A stretch of 64,000 nt of DNA from Bacillota bacterium (GCA_023391635.1 JAEWAQ010000038.1:57038-121037), one strand, 5' to 3'; counted from the first letter of the stretch, positions 9,354 to 17,942 are shown. The notes: generated by a model from the letters alone, not told the origin. Made by a program: numbers and translations.

Positions 9354-9920
9354 TCACAGACAAGGCGGGAGGTCCTGCATGATCGCCCTTGACCACCTTT
9401 CAGTGTCCAGCGGGATCCGTTTGGAAGGATCGGCCTGGTGAAGCGCATCGGCCGTATATTGCCGCAGCAGAGCGCGCGTACGGAACAGGACGGATTTGAC
9501 CGCAGGCACGCTCGTTCCCAGCGCATCGGCAGTTTCCTGCATCGTGTAGCCGAAGTACTCGGACAATAGCAGCATCTCGATGCTCCGGCTCGGCAGCTTT
9601 TCTCCGATCCATTCGATCAGGCTTCTCACTTCCACGTAATCCGAATCCAGCCAGCTTGTCCGGAAGCTGGACAGCGACAGCTTCCTTCTGCGTTGCAGCA
9701 TGCGGCAATGGTCGATCCACAAATTGCGCGCGACCCGGATGAGGAACGGCTTGATATCGTGATACGGCTTATTATTCAGGAAGTAGATGAGCGACTTCAA
9801 CAAGACTTCCTGGTACAGGTCCTCTCCGTCCCATTTGGAATGCGTCAAGTAGAAACAGTATTTGCGCAGATCCTCGAGGTGAGGCTCCACCAATGATTCA
9901 TACTCAGCAGTCGCACTCAC
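9354..9920 (-). CDS. ECF-type sigma-70 family RNA polymerase sigma factor
   Basis: A 188-residue protein with region 2 (WDGEDLYQEVLLKSL, then RVARNLWIDHCRM) and region 4 (GYTMQETADALGTSVPAVKSVLFRTRALLRQ), the two-domain plan of extracytoplasmic-function sigma factors. The start is GTG with AAAGGGGAT upstream. It begins 33 bases after the ABC permease and is probably the last gene of that efflux operon. No anti-sigma gene with a membrane segment follows; the next gene is a metallophosphoesterase. Its control may instead be transcriptional through the neighbouring two-component system. Target promoters are unknown. Confidence 0.88.
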   Translation of the reverse strand: MSATAEYESLVEPHLEDLRKYCFYLTHSKWDGEDLYQEVLLKSLIYFLNNKPYHDIKPFLIRVARNLWIDHCRMLQRRRKLSLSSFRTSWLDSDYVEVRSLIEWIGEKLPSRSIEMLLLSEYFGYTMQETADALGTSVPAVKSVLFRTRALLRQYTADALHQADPSKRIPLDTERWSRAIMQDLPPCL

Positions 9921-9952
9921 CTGACGCCATCCCCTTTCAAACCCGAAATGCG

Positions 9953-11125
9953 TTACTCGAATCGAAGCGCTTCAATCGGCTTCAGCTTCGCCGCTTTATT
10001 CGCCGGGAACATCCCGAACAAAACGCCGATGAACACCGAGAACAAGAAAGCAATCAGCATGATGTCGGCAGAGAAGCTGACTTGCATGTTCATGACCTTC
10101 GAGGCAAGCCGTCCGATCCCGATGCCGAGCGCGATGCCAAGAACGCCGCCTAGGCCGCTGAGCGACATCGATTCGATCAGGAACTGGAACAGAATATCAC
10201 GTTTTTTCGCCCCGATCGCTTTGCGGATGCCGATCTCCCTCGTGCGTTCGGTGACGGAGACGAGCATGATGTTCATGATGCCGATGCCGCCTACGAGAAG
10301 GGAAATGCCTGCTATGCCGGCGAGCGCGATCGTCAGCGTATCGGTGACCGAGCTCAAGGCGGACAGCGCTTCGCTCTGATTGAATACGCGGTAGCTGTTC
10401 GTGTTGCCGCGGAATTTTTTGCTGAGCGCAGCCTCCAGGCCAGCTACGACCGCATCGATCTGATCCTCTTGTTCAACCTGTACATAGACGGTACGCACAC
10501 CTCTGGATTTGAACAAGCGCTCCGATGAGCTGAGCGGGATCAGGACGACTTCGTCATTGGAACCGGTCGTCGAGCTTCCTTTGGACGCCAGAACCCCGAC
10601 CACTTTATAGCGCACGCCGTTAATTTGCACGTATTGCCCGACCGGATTGTCCGTGCCGAACAGGTCCGTGGCCGTCTGCGAGCCGATGACCGCCACTTTC
10701 TGGTAGAAGTCGAGATCGATCTGTGACAAAGTGCGGCCGGAGGCCATGCTATATTCTCTGACATCTGCATATTCGGAATTCGTGCCGATTACGCTGACAT
10801 TGACGCTTTCCGTACCGAACTTGACCGAGGCATTCGACGTGTTCGCAGGCGCCAAGTACTGTATGCCTTCCACGTCGCCCAAGCTTTCCGCTTCCTTGGA
10901 CGTCAGAGTACTCGTCGAACCTCTGCCCGTGATGTTGACGGTCAGCAGGTTCGTACCGAGGCTTTGCAGTTGTTCGGTCACCGACTTAGTCGCCCCTTGC
11001 CCGAGCGAGACAAGCGCGATGACGGCAGTCACGCCGATAATGATCCCAAGCATCGTCAGCAGCGAACGAAGCTTATTGGACAGGATGCTCTTGAATGCCA
11101 TCTTGATGCCTTGGATCACATTCAT
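9953..11125 (-). CDS. MacB/YknZ-type ABC transporter permease
   Basis: A 390-residue FtsX-like permease with the MacB plan: one N-terminal membrane segment (LLTMLGIIIGVTAVIALVSLG), a large extracytoplasmic domain, then three C-terminal segments around residues 265-380 with the TREIGIRKAIGAKKRDI loop. Such permeases work with a separate ATPase and an adaptor to move peptides or antibiotics by mechanotransmission. The start overlaps the ATPase stop by four bases. The three-gene set resembles B. subtilis YknXYZ, which protects against the SdpC toxin; the substrate here is inferred only at the level of antimicrobial export. Confidence 0.9.
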   Translation of the reverse strand: MNVIQGIKMAFKSILSNKLRSLLTMLGIIIGVTAVIALVSLGQGATKSVTEQLQSLGTNLLTVNITGRGSTSTLTSKEAESLGDVEGIQYLAPANTSNASVKFGTESVNVSVIGTNSEYADVREYSMASGRTLSQIDLDFYQKVAVIGSQTATDLFGTDNPVGQYVQINGVRYKVVGVLASKGSSTTGSNDEVVLIPLSSSERLFKSRGVRTVYVQVEQEDQIDAVVAGLEAALSKKFRGNTNSYRVFNQSEALSALSSVTDTLTIALAGIAGISLLVGGIGIMNIMLVSVTERTREIGIRKAIGAKKRDILFQFLIESMSLSGLGGVLGIALGIGIGRLASKVMNMQVSFSADIMLIAFLFSVFIGVLFGMFPANKAAKLKPIEALRFE

Positions 11126-11829
11126 ACGGCCTGTTCCTCCTCGCTCAGCCTGCCGTCTTGAATGCGCACGACACGCCTCGCCTGACGGGAAATTTCAAGA
11201 TCATGCGTGATGAGCACGATCGTGTGCCCCAGCGCATTCAATTCCCGGATCAGACTCATCACTTCTTTGCCTGTCTTCGTATCCAGCGCGCCTGTCGGCT
11301 CGTCCGCAAGCAGCATCGGCGGGCTGCCCGCGAGCGCCCGGGCGATGGCAACGCGCTGCTGCTGCCCGCCGGAAAGCTCGACGGGTCGATGACCCATCCG
11401 CCCATCAAGGCCGACCTTGCGCAGCGCTTCCACGACTTGTTCCTTGCGTTCTCGCAGCGGCACTCCGCGATAGATGAGCGGCAATTCGACGTTCTCGTAG
11501 GCGGTCAGCTTGGCAAGCAAGTTGAAGTTTTGGAAGATGAAACCGATTTTCCGATTGCGAATTTCCGCCAGCTTGTTGTCCCGCAACCGGCTGACCTCTT
11601 CCCCGTCCAGCCAATATTGGCCGGCAGTAGCCGCATCCAGGCATCCGATTACGTTCATCAAGGTCGATTTGCCCGATCCCGACGGCCCGATGATCGCGAC
11701 GAAATCGCCATGTCGGACGTTCAGCGATACTTCATCCAAAGCTTTCAGCGTTTCTCCGCCCATGCGATACATCTTGCTCAGCCGTTCGATTCGGATCAGC
11801 GGTTCTGACGTTGCTTGCGCTTGCGTCAC
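11122..11829 (-). CDS. MacB/LolD-type ABC transporter ATP-binding protein
   Basis: A 235-residue ABC ATPase with Walker A GPSGSGKST, Q-loop FQNFNLL, signature LSGGQQQRVAIARAL and Walker B MLLADEPTGALD. The GALD ending and TGKEVMSLIRELN are typical of ATPases that serve FtsX/MacB permeases. The start is GTG, overlapping the adaptor stop by four bases, with GGAGAGG upstream. It powers the permease that follows it. Confidence 0.92.
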   Translation of the reverse strand: MTQAQATSEPLIRIERLSKMYRMGGETLKALDEVSLNVRHGDFVAIIGPSGSGKSTLMNVIGCLDAATAGQYWLDGEEVSRLRDNKLAEIRNRKIGFIFQNFNLLAKLTAYENVELPLIYRGVPLRERKEQVVEALRKVGLDGRMGHRPVELSGGQQQRVAIARALAGSPPMLLADEPTGALDTKTGKEVMSLIRELNALGHTIVLITHDLEISRQARRVVRIQDGRLSEEEQAV

Positions 11830-13256
11830 CTCTCCCCTCCTCCTTGGGCTCCGCCGCCGGCCGAACGGTTCACCGCACCGCCGGAGACCCGATTGGCCCC
11901 GCCATTGCCGCCGGGAGCGAATCCGCCGCCTGGAAATCCGCCCGCGCCTCCAGGAGCGATTCCCCCGCCGCCGAACCCGCCGCCACCGAATCCGCCTCCG
12001 CCAAATGTATTCTGATTCGTGTTGCTTGCGACCGTTGTCGGCACGATGACCTCTTGCCCTTCTTGCAACCCGGATACGATTTCGATGAAATCCTCATTAT
12101 GTATGCCGACTTCTACCTCTACGCGATTAACACCGCTCTGCATGCCTGCCGCTGCCATCCGATTCTGTCGGCTTCCATTTCCGCTGCCTGCAACCGCTCC
12201 TCTGCCCGAGGCCCCTGCTTGCCCGCCTGTAGCTGCCGATTGTCCACCCGTACCCATCGAATTGCCCCGATTCGGCAGCGCTGGCGATTCTGCCGCTCCC
12301 GTCTCCTCGGTTCCCGGCACCATGATAAAGTATCGATTCCCGACCGATTGCACGGCTTCGATCGGCAAATACAAGGCATCCGCTTTCTGGTCGACGATGA
12401 TCGTCGCTTCCGCGGACATGCCGACCTTCAGGTTAGTCACATCGTCAAGCGTAATCGTCACGTCGAACGAGGCGACTCCGCTGGTGGCCGTCCCTTCCTG
12501 GGCGATGCTCGTGACTTTGCCCGTAAACTTCTGTTCCGGCAGAGCTTCTACCAAGATGTTCGCGAGTTGTCCCAACTTCACCTTCGAGATGTCGAGCTCG
12601 TCCACGCCGACTACTATTTGCAACTGATCATAGTCGACGACTTCGCCCAATGAAGTCGTGCTGCCGCCCCCCTGTCCGCCGACCGTATCGCCGACTGCGA
12701 GCGTGAAAGTAGCAAGCGTGCCATCGATCGGAGCGATGATCGGATCCAGCGCATCGTCCGTCTCCTCTTGCAAGGCGGCGATATCTTCCCTCGTGCTTTC
12801 GATATCGAGCTGTTGCTTCTGGATACTGATCGTAAGTTCGGCGCGTTTGCCGTCATCCGATGCTTCCTTGAATTGTTTTTGCAAATTGTCCAAGTCCAGC
12901 TGCTTCTTCTTTAAATCCAGCTGCTTGCTCCTGATTTGCGTTTTTCGGCTGGAAGAAGCGTCTTCCTGCTCGAAAGCGGCCAATGTTTGCCCCTTCTTCA
13001 CCTTGTCGCCCTGCTTCGCGGTTACCGTCGCAATCTTTCCTGATGAAGAAGCTTTCAGCGTTTCCCGATACGCCGTCTTGATATTGCCGGTCCCGCTGAT
13101 CGCCGACTCCAAATTTCCTTTGCGTACCAGCGTCGTTTGCAAGGCAGCCTGAAGCGGTTTCTGGACTTGTTGCTGAGACCACCACCAATAGCCCCCGCCG
13201 CCTCCGGCCACGATGACCAGTGCCAAACCGGTCGTCCACCATCTGTTCCATTTCAT
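11826..13256 (-). CDS. Membrane fusion (HlyD/RND-type) efflux adaptor with Gly-rich C-terminus
   Basis: After a short cytoplasmic start comes a membrane anchor (TTGLALVIVAGGGGGYWWW), then a biotinyl-lipoyl-like domain, a coiled coil of about residues 95-160 rich in KQLDLKK repeats, and beta-barrel domains (VGVDELDISKVKLGQ). This is a periplasmic-adaptor-type protein as used with MacB systems, like YknX. Two low-complexity Gly/Ala/Asn stretches stand out: one near residues 330-385 and a C-terminal one of about 60 residues with tandem GGGGF units. ATG 13256 was chosen because AAGGAGG lies upstream; an earlier in-frame start at 13301 has none. Confidence 0.88.
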   Translation of the reverse strand: MKWNRWWTTGLALVIVAGGGGGYWWWSQQQVQKPLQAALQTTLVRKGNLESAISGTGNIKTAYRETLKASSSGKIATVTAKQGDKVKKGQTLAAFEQEDASSSRKTQIRSKQLDLKKKQLDLDNLQKQFKEASDDGKRAELTISIQKQQLDIESTREDIAALQEETDDALDPIIAPIDGTLATFTLAVGDTVGGQGGGSTTSLGEVVDYDQLQIVVGVDELDISKVKLGQLANILVEALPEQKFTGKVTSIAQEGTATSGVASFDVTITLDDVTNLKVGMSAEATIIVDQKADALYLPIEAVQSVGNRYFIMVPGTEETGAAESPALPNRGNSMGTGGQSAATGGQAGASGRGAVAGSGNGSRQNRMAAAGMQSGVNRVEVEVGIHNEDFIEIVSGLQEGQEVIVPTTVASNTNQNTFGGGGFGGGGFGGGGIAPGGAGGFPGGGFAPGGNGGANRVSGGAVNRSAGGGAQGGGER

Positions 13257-13320
13257 CTGCGAAACGTTCCTCCTTAGGCAGGCTCTATTCAGCAACCCCA
13301 TTTTGAAGGATCAACCTTAG

Positions 13321-13385
13321 TTGAAGATGAATGCCAACTGAAAGTTTGCTGAAGAATACCTGCCGGACGCACAACGATTTATAAT
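13321..13385 (+). promoter_or_regulatory. Candidate promoter and response-regulator direct repeats
   Basis: A TATAAT at 13380-13385 could be the -10 of the plus-strand two-component operon; no good -35 is visible. Just upstream, TTGAA at 13321 and CTGAA at 13338 and 13349 form a loose direct-repeat series, the last two with the 11-base spacing common for OmpR-type regulators. The region lies between the divergent efflux and two-component operons. Confidence 0.3.
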
Positions 13386-13435
13386 AGACCTATATGGGCT
13401 CGTCCGATCAGAGCCGCTATGGAGGTTCGCAGTTC

Positions 13436-14116
13436 ATGCAGCAAGACAAGGGAATCAAGGTGCTCATCGTCGACGACGAGCCGAATATCGTGCAGTTTCT
13501 GACGATGGGTCTAGCGAACGAAGGATATCAGGTATACAGCGCCGCGGATGGCGATGAAGGGGTGAAAGCGCTCAGCGCCCACGCCCCGCATATCGTCATC
13601 CTGGACGTGATGATGCCGGGAATGGACGGTTTCGAAGCATGCAGGCGCATGAAAGAAATTCAACCAGTAGCTGTCATCATGTTGACCGCACGCGAGGAGA
13701 CGGAGAATCGGGTGAGAGGCCTTCATATCGGAGCAGACGACTATATGGCCAAGCCGTTCAGCTTCGAGGAATTGCTCGCCCGCATTCATGCGCGAATCCG
13801 CAATCAATTCCCGCATTTGCTGGAGGAGGTTGGAGCGGGGCCTTTCCGCATCGACGATCGCCGCAAGGAGATCCGCCAGCAGGACCGCGTACTCGAACTG
13901 TCGCCGACGGAATACGAATTGCTGAAATTTCTCATTCTCCATCATGGTACTGTTCTGAGCAAGAGCACCATATTGGATCGGGTATGGGGGTACGATTTCG
14001 GGGGCGAAGACAATATCGTGGAAGTATATGTCCGATCGCTGCGCGACAAGATCGAGGACCGCGAGCATCAGATCATTCGCACGATCCGCGGCGCCGGTTA
14101 CAGGATGGACCTATGA
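13436..14116 (+). CDS. OmpR-family response regulator, efflux-linked
   Basis: A receiver domain (VDDEPN, phospho-Asp in VILDVMMPGMD, Lys in MAKPFSFEE) is followed by a winged helix (YELLKFLILHHGTVLSKSTILDRVWG, ending IIRTIRGAGYRM). ATG 13436 has GGAGGT nine bases upstream; the longer form from 13394 is unsupported. The stop overlaps the histidine kinase start by four bases. Divergent placement beside an antimicrobial-type ABC operon suggests that it controls that operon in response to envelope stress. Confidence 0.9.
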   Translation: MQQDKGIKVLIVDDEPNIVQFLTMGLANEGYQVYSAADGDEGVKALSAHAPHIVILDVMMPGMDGFEACRRMKEIQPVAVIMLTAREETENRVRGLHIGADDYMAKPFSFEELLARIHARIRNQFPHLLEEVGAGPFRIDDRRKEIRQQDRVLELSPTEYELLKFLILHHGTVLSKSTILDRVWGYDFGGEDNIVEVYVRSLRDKIEDREHQIIRTIRGAGYRMDL

Positions 14117-15555
14117 GGAAAAGAGGAGCGCTGCGCTCGCAGCTTCTGGTTCGGTCCCTGCTCTTGCTGCTCGCCATCCTCATCGGCATCGGCGTCATCC
14201 AGTATGCCTTCATGGAACGGTTCCTGTACCGGAACAAGGCGGAAGCCATTCATCAGCAAATCATGACGACACCCGGGGAAATGTGGATTCGGCTGGCTGA
14301 CGGCATGCGAAGAGGACGCGAAGTCCCCGTCGTGCTGCTCGACGCATCGTCCATCATGCTGCGCGACCGTAACGGGGAATTGACGGAATTGTCAACGCGG
14401 GCGGATTCCCAAGACGCTCGAAATCGCAAGCTCCAATGGATCGACGGCAATTCATCTTCATCCGGCAAGCCGGTTCTCTACCGACTCGCCAGGAACGAAG
14501 AAGGCGTCGAGCAATTGGTCGTGACGCAAGCCATTCGTTCCTTCTCGGGGGGCAGGGCGGACATCCAGGTCAGTCTTCCGACCGGGCCGCTCCGCAAAGA
14601 CTTATACCGGCAATTGGCCATCTATGTCGCGATCGCCCTGTTCGCACTCTTGTTCGGGGCCCTGATCTTCCTGCCGGTCATTCGCCGGACGCTCGTGCCG
14701 TTAACCAACGTTACGGACACGGTGGAATCGATCGACGCAGGCAATTTAAGCGAACGCTTGCCGGATATGCAAGGACAAGCCGAGATCGATCGGCTCGCCC
14801 ATTCTTTCAATCGGATGCTGGGCCGGCTTGAACAATCGTTCCTGGCCGAGCAGGAAGCCAAAGAACAGATGCGCAGATTCATCGCCGACGCCTCGCACGA
14901 ACTGCGAACGCCGCTCACTTCGATTCACGGTTTTCTGGAAGTTCTGCTGCGCGGGGCGGCGAAGCAGCCGGAACAGCTAGACCAATCGCTGCGCAGTATG
15001 AACGGCGAATCGAGGCGGCTAAGAAAGTTGGTGCAGGACTTGCTCCTGCTCGCGAACCTGGACCGGACGCCCGAGCTCCGGACAGCGCCGACGGATTTAA
15101 ACCAGGTGTTGACCGAGATGGAGCCCCAACTTCGCGTATTGGCGCAAGACAGAGCCGTTCAGCTTGATTTGCGGCCGATTCCGACGCTCATGCTCGATAC
15201 CGACAAGATGAAGCAAGTCGTTCTCAATCTCGTTCACAATGCCGTGCAGCATACCGACCCCGCAGCGGGCAGGATTGTCATGAAGACCACATCCGGACGA
15301 GACGGCGTCACCTTGTCCATCGCCGATAACGGCACAGGCATCGCGCCCGAGCATCTGGCTCGCTTGTTCGACCGATTCTATCGCGTAGATGAATCCCGCT
15401 CGCGGTTGCATGGTGGGACCGGGCTGGGTCTTTCCATCACCAAGTCCATCGTCGAGCATCATGGCGGAACAATTCAAGCGCGTAGCGAAGCCGGCCAAGG
15501 CACCGTTTTCTTCGTTTCCCTGCCTGCCGCTGTTACCGCCGTTGTTATCCCTTGA
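14113..15555 (+). CDS. Sensor histidine kinase, efflux-linked
   Basis: A 480-residue membrane kinase: first membrane segment near residues 10-35, an extracytoplasmic domain of about 135 residues, a second segment near 175-195, HAMP (RTLVPLTNVTDTVESIDAG), a HisKA dimerisation helix with the phospho-His in ADASHELRTPLTS, and an ATPase domain with N, G1 and G2 boxes (NLVHNAVQHT, DNGTGIAPE, GGTGLGLSI). It is translationally coupled to its response regulator. Its last 11 bases overlap the convergent DUF2935 gene. The signal is unknown. Confidence 0.91.
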   Translation: MRKRGALRSQLLVRSLLLLLAILIGIGVIQYAFMERFLYRNKAEAIHQQIMTTPGEMWIRLADGMRRGREVPVVLLDASSIMLRDRNGELTELSTRADSQDARNRKLQWIDGNSSSSGKPVLYRLARNEEGVEQLVVTQAIRSFSGGRADIQVSLPTGPLRKDLYRQLAIYVAIALFALLFGALIFLPVIRRTLVPLTNVTDTVESIDAGNLSERLPDMQGQAEIDRLAHSFNRMLGRLEQSFLAEQEAKEQMRRFIADASHELRTPLTSIHGFLEVLLRGAAKQPEQLDQSLRSMNGESRRLRKLVQDLLLLANLDRTPELRTAPTDLNQVLTEMEPQLRVLAQDRAVQLDLRPIPTLMLDTDKMKQVVLNLVHNAVQHTDPAAGRIVMKTTSGRDGVTLSIADNGTGIAPEHLARLFDRFYRVDESRSRLHGGTGLGLSITKSIVEHHGGTIQARSEAGQGTVFFVSLPAAVTAVVIP

Positions 15556-16360
15556 CTCTCGGCTTTGTGGGATCGCCGTTCGGAGCTGGTACAAGCCCAG
15601 CCGCCGCCAGCTTCGACAAGTAGTACCATTCTTCCCGCATCATATGGTCCGGCATGAGCGGCATGATGCGGTCCAACGCTTCCGCCGACAGCTCCATTTC
15701 CTCCAGTTCGGATAGAAATCGGACAAACAACTGCATCTCCATATCGATTTCCGTATGGAACCGGCCGAATGCCGGAAAATCGGACAGCCCCGTGCGCATG
15801 TATCCGCACATCTCGATCGCCTTCAAGTAGAATCCTTCGAAATGCTTGGCAAACTCCCGGCTGCGCTTGATCAGCCGCTTCTCCACCATATCCAGATCCG
15901 CTTGAATCTCACTGGCGTGCCCTGCCGCATCCGGGAGCCACAACAGATCGTAATGGAGCGGCTCGAATCGCGGTACAGGATTGCCGGACAGCAGCGCTTG
16001 CAAAATTCTCACGTATTCCTCCAACTCATTCACCATATGATTGATGAATGTCGGGGTCATCATGATCGCAACCCGACCGGTCAGAATACGGGCGAGCAAG
16101 TCGAGCTTGAACGTCCGCAATGCCGCCGTCTGACGATAAGCCTCCTCGTTCAACGCGCTCAACTCTGTCGACGGCGAAGCCGTTCTCGCCTGCTCCAACA
16201 ACCGGTCGAAATTCGAAATGAACATCTGCGCTTTCTCGACGTCAGCCGTCTCTTTAGGCGACAGCATGTCGAGAATGAACCTGGCGTGATCGCCCAATAT
16301 TTGCAGCCAGAAGCGGTGCTCGAACAAGGCAGCTTCCGCACGATCCGTTCCCGTTGCCAC
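15545..16360 (-). CDS. DUF2935 family protein
   Basis: A 271-residue helical protein with the DUF2935 opening FEHRFWLQILGDHARFI and a second related block around IQADLDMVEKRLIKRSREFAKHF. Bacilli carry this family widely; the repeated His/Glu-bearing helices suggest a metal-binding, hemerythrin-like bundle, but no function is established. The start is GTG with AGAGGAG upstream. It is monocistronic and convergent with the histidine kinase. Confidence 0.8.
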   Translation of the reverse strand: MATGTDRAEAALFEHRFWLQILGDHARFILDMLSPKETADVEKAQMFISNFDRLLEQARTASPSTELSALNEEAYRQTAALRTFKLDLLARILTGRVAIMMTPTFINHMVNELEEYVRILQALLSGNPVPRFEPLHYDLLWLPDAAGHASEIQADLDMVEKRLIKRSREFAKHFEGFYLKAIEMCGYMRTGLSDFPAFGRFHTEIDMEMQLFVRFLSELEEMELSAEALDRIMPLMPDHMMREEWYYLSKLAAAGLVPAPNGDPTKPRVKG

Positions 16361-16460
16361 TGCGGTTCACACTCCTCTCGCCTCACCTTATGATCGGCGG
16401 ATTGTCCGTTATGCATAGTCCATTCGCGGTTTGCGCGCCATCGTCACTTCGCCATCTTTC

Positions 16461-16485
16461 ATGCCAATATCCCCTCGCCTCAGGA
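16461..16485 (+). repeat. 25-bp dispersed repeat, copy 1
   Basis: The unit begins ATGCCAATATCCCCTCG and ends TCAGGA. It is one of five copies in this window (others at 16576, 16622, 17845 on the minus strand and 51472). It is followed here by a small palindrome GAGAT-TGG-ATCTC. This 389-base gap before the transposase-derived gene holds three copies and the SOS promoter, but no gene. Confidence 0.75.
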
Positions 16486-16575
16486 CCGAGATTGGATCTC
16501 AGGATTCTCCGCAAATTCAACATCCTCACACCCCATTACTGCTTCACAAACCCGCATATCGAAGTTCTTGCCTGC

Positions 16576-16600
16576 ATGCCAATATCCCCTCGCGTCAGAA
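16576..16600 (+). repeat. 25-bp dispersed repeat, copy 2
   Basis: Identical to copy 1 over the first 18 bases, then GTCAGAA. It lies 115 bases downstream of copy 1 in the same orientation. Confidence 0.75.
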
Positions 16601-16621
16601 CACGAGATCCTGATAAACGTA

Positions 16622-16646
16622 ATACCACTATCCCATCGCATCAGGA
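16622..16646 (+). repeat. 25-bp dispersed repeat, copy 3 (diverged)
   Basis: ATACCACTATCCCATCGCA followed by TCAGGA matches the other copies at about 20 of 25 bases. It lies 34 bases before the -35 of the transposase-derived gene. Confidence 0.6.
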
Positions 16647-16679
16647 TAAAAATAATCACATCATTATTTCTATAATTTA

Positions 16680-16727
16680 TTTACTAAAGAACAAACGTTT
16701 GGTATAATGAAATAAGAACAAACGTTC
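16680..16727 (+). promoter_or_regulatory. SOS promoter with two LexA boxes
   Basis: A -35 TTTACT (16680-16685) and a perfect -10 TATAAT (16703-16708) are 17 bases apart. One LexA box, GAACAAACGTTT at 16689-16700, fills the spacer; a second, GAACAAACGTTC at 16716-16727, lies just after the -10. Both fit the Bacillota SOS box GAAC-N4-GTTC, the first with one mismatch. LexA bound at either site would block RNA polymerase, so the downstream gene should be damage-inducible. Confidence 0.8.
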
Positions 16728-16749
16728 CTATACATTGGAGGGAAGCTGC

Positions 16750-17679
16750 ATGGTTTCTACTTATGAGTCGTTTGAGGCGTTTTGCCAACACTTCAACACG
16801 GAAGCCGCATGCGCTCAAGCTTTGTTCGCAGCGCGCTGGCCGGATGGATTTCGCTGTCCGCAATGCGACCATCACCGGTACTCCCTCATCAATACGCGCA
16901 GATTGCCACTGTATGAATGCCTCACTTGCAGACGCCAAACTTCGATTATCGCCGGCACGATCATGGAAGGCAGCTCTACTAAGCTGACCCGATGGTTTCA
17001 AGCGGTGTATCTGCTGGTGCAGCCAAGCGGCATCAGCGCAATCCGTCTGGCGGAAATCATTCAAGTTACTTATAAAACCGCCTGGCTGATTGCACACAAA
17101 GTTCGTCATGCCATGCAGCAAGCCGATTCGGAAAGCCAACTTGAAGGGACCGTTCGCATCCAACGCACTTTTTATGGTTATCCTTCGTTCTTTGACGCCA
17201 GACAACCACTGATCATCGGCGCTACGATAAATTCACGACAGCACCCCCAGCATTTGAAAATCAAGCAGCCCCATCCGAGTCATGTCGTGAACAGCAGCCG
17301 GTTCATTACAGATTCGGGCGTTGGCGAGTTCGTCGGCAACCACCTTAGTCGTCATGCGAAACTCGAGCTTCCCCGACCCGTTACCCCATTCCATCCGCTC
17401 ATCCGAGTTCGTGTAGAGGTATCGCATTGGTTGAATCAGACATTTCAAGGCATCGGTGCCAAACACCTGCAAGCCTATTTGGACGAATACGCCTTCCGAT
17501 ACAATCATCTAACAGCTTCTAAGCAAATATTGCCAAACTTGTTGCATTGGTGCACCGCAACACCTGTTTTGATCTATCGGGAATTAATTCGCAATCGGCC
17601 CATACTTCCGGTTCCGTGGACCGCCTGGGGCGGCAAGAACAAATGGAGGGGACGGTACCTCTCGCTATGGGTGGCATGA
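16750..17679 (+). CDS. IS1595-like transposase-derived protein, SOS-controlled, catalytically degenerate
   Basis: The 309 residues follow the IS1595/ISXO2 plan: a zinc ribbon (CPQC at about 38, CLTC at about 62), a helix-turn-helix region (GISAIRLAEIIQVTYKTAWLIAHKVRHAM region) and a transposase-fold C-terminus ending in KHLQAYLDEYAFRYNHL. Where active members have a DET motif with the first catalytic Asp, this protein reads VRIQRTFYG, so Asp is Gln and Glu is Arg; the conserved Lys after the third site is also absent. The frame is open and has a good ribosome site (GGAGGG before ATG 16750). With two LexA boxes at the promoter, this looks like a domesticated DNA-binding protein. No terminal inverted repeats were found. 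Confidence 0.8.
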   Translation: MVSTYESFEAFCQHFNTEAACAQALFAARWPDGFRCPQCDHHRYSLINTRRLPLYECLTCRRQTSIIAGTIMEGSSTKLTRWFQAVYLLVQPSGISAIRLAEIIQVTYKTAWLIAHKVRHAMQQADSESQLEGTVRIQRTFYGYPSFFDARQPLIIGATINSRQHPQHLKIKQPHPSHVVNSSRFITDSGVGEFVGNHLSRHAKLELPRPVTPFHPLIRVRVEVSHWLNQTFQGIGAKHLQAYLDEYAFRYNHLTASKQILPNLLHWCTATPVLIYRELIRNRPILPVPWTAWGGKNKWRGRYLSLWVA

Positions 17680-17844
17680 TTTTGCTTGACCTTATAGGGT
17701 GACAGACCAACACAATAATAAGCTTTCGAAAATCGCACAAAACATCGATTGATATACGACACCTTACTCCTATGAGGCACAGCATAATGGAAATTCGCCT
17801 TGCGATCGCTCAACGGCAAGCTCTTTCTCAAGAGTGCGACCATG

Positions 17845-17869
17845 ATCTGAGCGGAGGGGATAATGGCAT
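17845..17869 (-). repeat. 25-bp dispersed repeat, copy 4
   Basis: On the minus strand it reads ATGCCATTATCCCCTCCG then CTCAGAT, nearly identical to the copy at 51472. The similarity continues weakly downstream (GGTCGCACTC against AGTCGCTCTC). It lies in the 411-base gap 17680-18090, which otherwise holds a terminator, a 30-bp imperfect tandem repeat and no convincing gene. Confidence 0.75.
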
Positions 17870-17942
17870 GGCGGTCACAAAAACGATATAAGCCCCTCCG
17901 AAACCGACAACACCACCGAACCATGCTTACCTACAACAACAC

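Noticed and set aside
17680..17924. Minus-strand frames after the transposase-derived gene
   Set aside because: They overlap the real gene in antisense and contain no recognisable domain or ribosome site.
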